NCBI GenBank assembly: GCA_017527945.1
Contig: JAFXPL010000057.1
Coordinates: 3,138 to 67,137 of the forward strand
DNA length: 64,000 nt
From: Bacteroidales bacterium
Lineage (GTDB): Bacteria; Bacteroidota; Bacteroidia; Bacteroidales; WCHB1-69
Reading direction: 5' to 3'
Under the pieces are notes generated by a model. That model made no database searches. It was not told the origin of the DNA and worked only from the letters and a program-made list of their open reading frames with translations. How positions within the stretch are numbered: position 1 is the first letter of the stretch; each line of letters starts with the position of its first letter. The position numbers and the translations under genes were made by a program. This document shows, piece by piece, positions 62,401 to 64,000 of this stretch.

Positions 62401-64000
62401 CTACGGCCGCGCGAAGTCCTGGAAGAATCTGAAGGGAGATGGAGAAGTCCCCCAGAAGGAAGGCTATATCTTTACCGGCTGGACGGCGTATGAACCTGCG
62501 GGTGAAGGAGATAACGTGACCGCGGGAGTGGTGCTGCAGAGGCCCTTTGATTTCGGTACGGCGATCACGAGAAACTACTATCTGAAAGCTTCGTGGACAT
62601 CGGTATCAGGCTACAGCGTACGCTATGACGCGGCGATGTATGAGACGACGGACGGCACATCCACGGTGAAAGTGCAGGGTACGTTTACGGACAGACAGTA
62701 TTATGATGACCCCGCCACCTACCTTGACCAGGTTTCGGTTCCCGTGACGGCGGTGCAGCCCGAGGCGGAAGGCTACCGCTTCCTCGGCTGGCGCCTTCCG
62801 GAAGGCGATATCGTTCGCGGCGGAAGCTTTATCCTGGAGGCGGATAAATGTGACAGCGACGGCCGCTATGTACTGACCGCCGTGTACGGTGAGGAAACGG
62901 AAGGCACGACCGTGACCTACCATGCCCGTTATCCCGGTGTCTACGCGGACAATAAGGCGGAAATTCCGCACGATGTGATCAACGGTGACTTTACGGTCGC
63001 GGAACCGGATGCGACGGGTATCGAGTTCAGACGCGTCTATGTGTCCAACGGCAGTGCATACCGGTTCAAGACCTGGACGAACGATGAAAATGCCCCGGTT
63101 GTCGGTATGGCGGACGGATTTGATTACTTTGATCCCATGGAGATCGCGGCCGCAGGCAGGGAAAACAATCATCTCTACGCGGTCTGGGAAGTGATCGTGG
63201 GCGAGGTCTCCTATACCGTGAACAAGGTGTGGGACGATAATAACAACAATGATGGCATCCGCCCCGCAACCGTCACGTTTGAGATTCTGAACAACGGTGC
63301 CTTGCTGCGGACGGTGGAGCTGGGAAGCGAGAACCAGTGGCGCGCGTCGTTTACGCTGCCGAAGTACGATCAGTACGGTGATGAGATTGCCTACAATCTG
63401 ACGGTCAGGGAAATCGTACCGGAGGGCTATACCGCGACGGTGAACGGCTTTACGGTGACGAATACGCTTACGCCGGAAGACCCAGGCCCAGGCCCTGACC
63501 CCGAACTCGACCCCATCAACATCTCCGTGTCCAAGACCTGGGACGACTTCGACAACATCCTTGGCACCCGCCCCTCCATGGTGACCGTCACCCTGTTGGC
63601 TGACGGCGTGGCGACCGGCTACACGCACACCCTCTCCGCCGACGAGAACTGGACCTACACTTTCCATAACCTGCCTGCCTCCAGGTATGGCGGCTACCCC
63701 ATCCACTACACCGTCAGGGAAAGCGAGGTGCGGTACTACACGGCCGAATACAGCGGCAACATGCACACGGGGCTGCACATCAAGAACACCCTGATCTCCT
63801 ACGGCAACGACCTCGTGTGCGGCACACCGGTTGACATCGACCAGCTCTGCCCCTGCATGGAGGCCGAGTGCCCCGCCACCGTCACGGCTGACGGAAACAC
63901 CTACACCGCCGCGAAGATCGACGGCTACTGCTGGATGACCGAGAACCTGCGCACACCGGCCCCGAACGCCATGATCTACCGCTCCACGCTCAGCAACAAC
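59417..64000 (+). CDS. Second giant surface protein, mosaic, truncated by window end
   Basis: The frame is open from the ATG at 59417 to the last base (1,528 residues visible, no stop). The N terminus has a weak signal peptide (YAIVMMTLLLFSGFPLQ). Residues ~422-497 are an InlB/Listeria-Bacteroides repeat (GYEFDGWYTDAECTEPYG, FTLYAKW); further GYxFxGW units occur at ~1020 and ~1120. Two Cna-B domains follow (NKVWDDNNNNDGIRPATV at ~1273; SKTWDDFDNILGTRPSMV at ~1370). The visible end is the start of a FISUMP domain, nearly the same as in the upstream protein. Codon use changes at about 60.17 and 63.48 kb (native flanks, foreign-looking centre). Probably co-transcribed with the upstream gene, 73 bases away. 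Confidence 0.8.
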   Translation, partial: MKRFYAIVMMTLLLFSGFPLQKERIKLKLPKLAKQQIECSWLHRPTSRAKQERSTYGKSYAMNEAASKQQQSAEKKLRRKAAPSKPSVNFTLNDGQEKLLASNEAGTSEPEMAEAEVAYCPRARFEGETDELQVLVQADAGVFPYGTEMRVEPVASDYALAAVNSSGGAATDALAADITFWHEGEEVQPQGEVFVQLTAKREIAGDSHHSMTIDDEGNATLIASAASKASIFNTNHFTVYGIVGRTYNNGEVETKARYTYEFYAGTPGTDPSGWAKVDNQIVIFGEDVREPKLPAAGDGYYFNAWETEEGETLPFTNGVIQSPVPEGASEDRLVRVYARYDRVFYVFFHTKEKGSDYDAIHLTREGETGDEITVDDVELTSVEAPNAFVGWLNEDGDTVTGSVMIGEEDIHLYPDIRPGITVTFNANEGQFGLGDDAAETYEVVIPQGSSVSEPTGASLPTRTGYEFDGWYTDAECTEPYGFATSVEEDFTLYAKWSPDDMSYILRVYRENEDDAGYTIFSPGVRDGVKTGDPVPVSQIIEEFKGKNDLGDYKYFHLNGTDASGTEFADNLPAIQIYDGEETPGKLLAAYDSEGNLKEGDADNAIIAGDGSTIVRVNFSRDSFVLKFVFRYSDWVESENTSYYYVNGIEGTYSDNYGVREYGTKLSPGTQQAGSVANGGSMNLAGTDRIIKYEQSLYEAAYKENPTIQGFFSNHNWWFNAIFRPDEGQTRFDENNPLYRLTDPKNGNNVVAQDGDTLYCAIRWTNNPSGEVFEYKIRDVYYLSDTIAWSNENHELEKVSTLRYAKNQKFEYTIGQFSNGYRLAEVTNYDETMSTINSSGIKNKYAFKWNPTIGVGGGYEELVCHWVPNKYKITFVQEAQADLEIRGEDIADGSVMEYPYGTGDLNSLITEQYEELKSPTDTGDKWIAVTDTHGVTWTQNGYRVTYADDGTEVENLDAAKLDRDLKVTMLWAPEEYVVYYDPDDRISGTTRTEVKAYGRAKSWKNLKGDGEVPQKEGYIFTGWTAYEPAGEGDNVTAGVVLQRPFDFGTAITRNYYLKASWTSVSGYSVRYDAAMYETTDGTSTVKVQGTFTDRQYYDDPATYLDQVSVPVTAVQPEAEGYRFLGWRLPEGDIVRGGSFILEADKCDSDGRYVLTAVYGEETEGTTVTYHARYPGVYADNKAEIPHDVINGDFTVAEPDATGIEFRRVYVSNGSAYRFKTWTNDENAPVVGMADGFDYFDPMEIAAAGRENNHLYAVWEVIVGEVSYTVNKVWDDNNNNDGIRPATVTFEILNNGALLRTVELGSENQWRASFTLPKYDQYGDEIAYNLTVREIVPEGYTATVNGFTVTNTLTPEDPGPGPDPELDPINISVSKTWDDFDNILGTRPSMVTVTLLADGVATGYTHTLSADENWTYTFHNLPASRYGGYPIHYTVRESEVRYYTAEYSGNMHTGLHIKNTLISYGNDLVCGTPVDIDQLCPCMEAECPATVTADGNTYTAAKIDGYCWMTENLRTPAPNAMIYRSTLSNN

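Noticed and set aside
59666..63778. Several long minus-strand frames opposite the second giant adhesin
   Set aside because: They are interrupted, lack domain signatures, and lie opposite a plus-strand frame that stays open for 1,528 codons with InlB and Cna-B motifs.

Overview
The window is almost certainly from a member of the Bacteroidales (Bacteroidota). Start codons are repeatedly preceded by the Bacteroidetes -7 promoter element (TATCTTTG, TATTTTTG, TACTTTTG). There is a type IX secretion C-terminal sorting domain, DUF4301 and DUF4293 family proteins, and a GH78 rhamnosidase. A short acyl-CoA dehydrogenase / electron-transfer-flavoprotein operon is also present. This fits an uncultivated gut or rumen lineage; I cannot name a genus from sequence alone.

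Bases 1-32,030 are mostly accessory. After a HigB/HigA-IrrE toxin-antitoxin pair and two housekeeping genes (a DUF4301 protein and a PreA-like dihydropyrimidine dehydrogenase/ferredoxin fusion) comes an AT-richer defence island. It holds an AbiEi/AbiEii pair (5.1-6.7 kb), a 14-gene minus-strand operon (20.5 down to 6.8 kb), and an MBL hydrolase plus trypsin-NACHT-repeat protein pair resembling an AVAST/STAND antiphage module (21.4-27.2 kb). A DUF4143 ATPase, a RhuM-like protein and a second HigB/HigA pair follow. A structured, 6S-like non-coding RNA lies between the two large systems.

The 14-gene operon is the most unusual part. It joins a complete His-Xaa-Ser system (hxsA, hxsD, hxsB, hxsC: a secreted His-Xaa-Ser repeat protein, a small partner and two radical SAM maturases) with a TerY-P phosphorylation triad (Ser/Thr kinase, TerY-like vWA protein with a separate TerY-C zinc ribbon, PP2C phosphatase). 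It also carries a voltage-gated-type K+ channel, a TM-TPR protein, a TPR-MORN protein, an FtsK-type DNA translocase, a PH-like-domain protein and a NUC1-type nuclease lipoprotein with an altered DRGH motif. The hxs genes overlap by 1-4 bases. I propose one stress- or phage-responsive system that combines phospho-signalling, post-translational modification of an envelope protein, and DNA processing.

Bases 32,077-53,012 are GC-rich core genome: a polysaccharide flippase, DUF4293, an LEA-like lipoprotein, LolD, EtfAB, acyl-CoA dehydrogenase and an orphan CoA-transferase subunit B. They continue with a broken lipoprotein gene, Asd, a lamin-tail protein, a PhnP-like MBL hydrolase, an acyl-CoA ligase, a transglutaminase-like protein, a T9SS substrate and a rhamnosidase. 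Short 7- and 8-bp degenerate tandem arrays and interspersed repeats of 37-53 bp sit between genes.

Bases 53,416-64,000 hold two giant surface proteins. The first (1,975 residues) combines BspA-type repeats, Gram-positive-type pilin and Cna-B isopeptide domains, and a FISUMP domain. The second runs off the window end. It is a mosaic: its centre (about 60.17-63.48 kb) has Firmicutes-like codon choice and InlB-type repeats, while both ends look native and its C-terminal module copies that of its neighbour.
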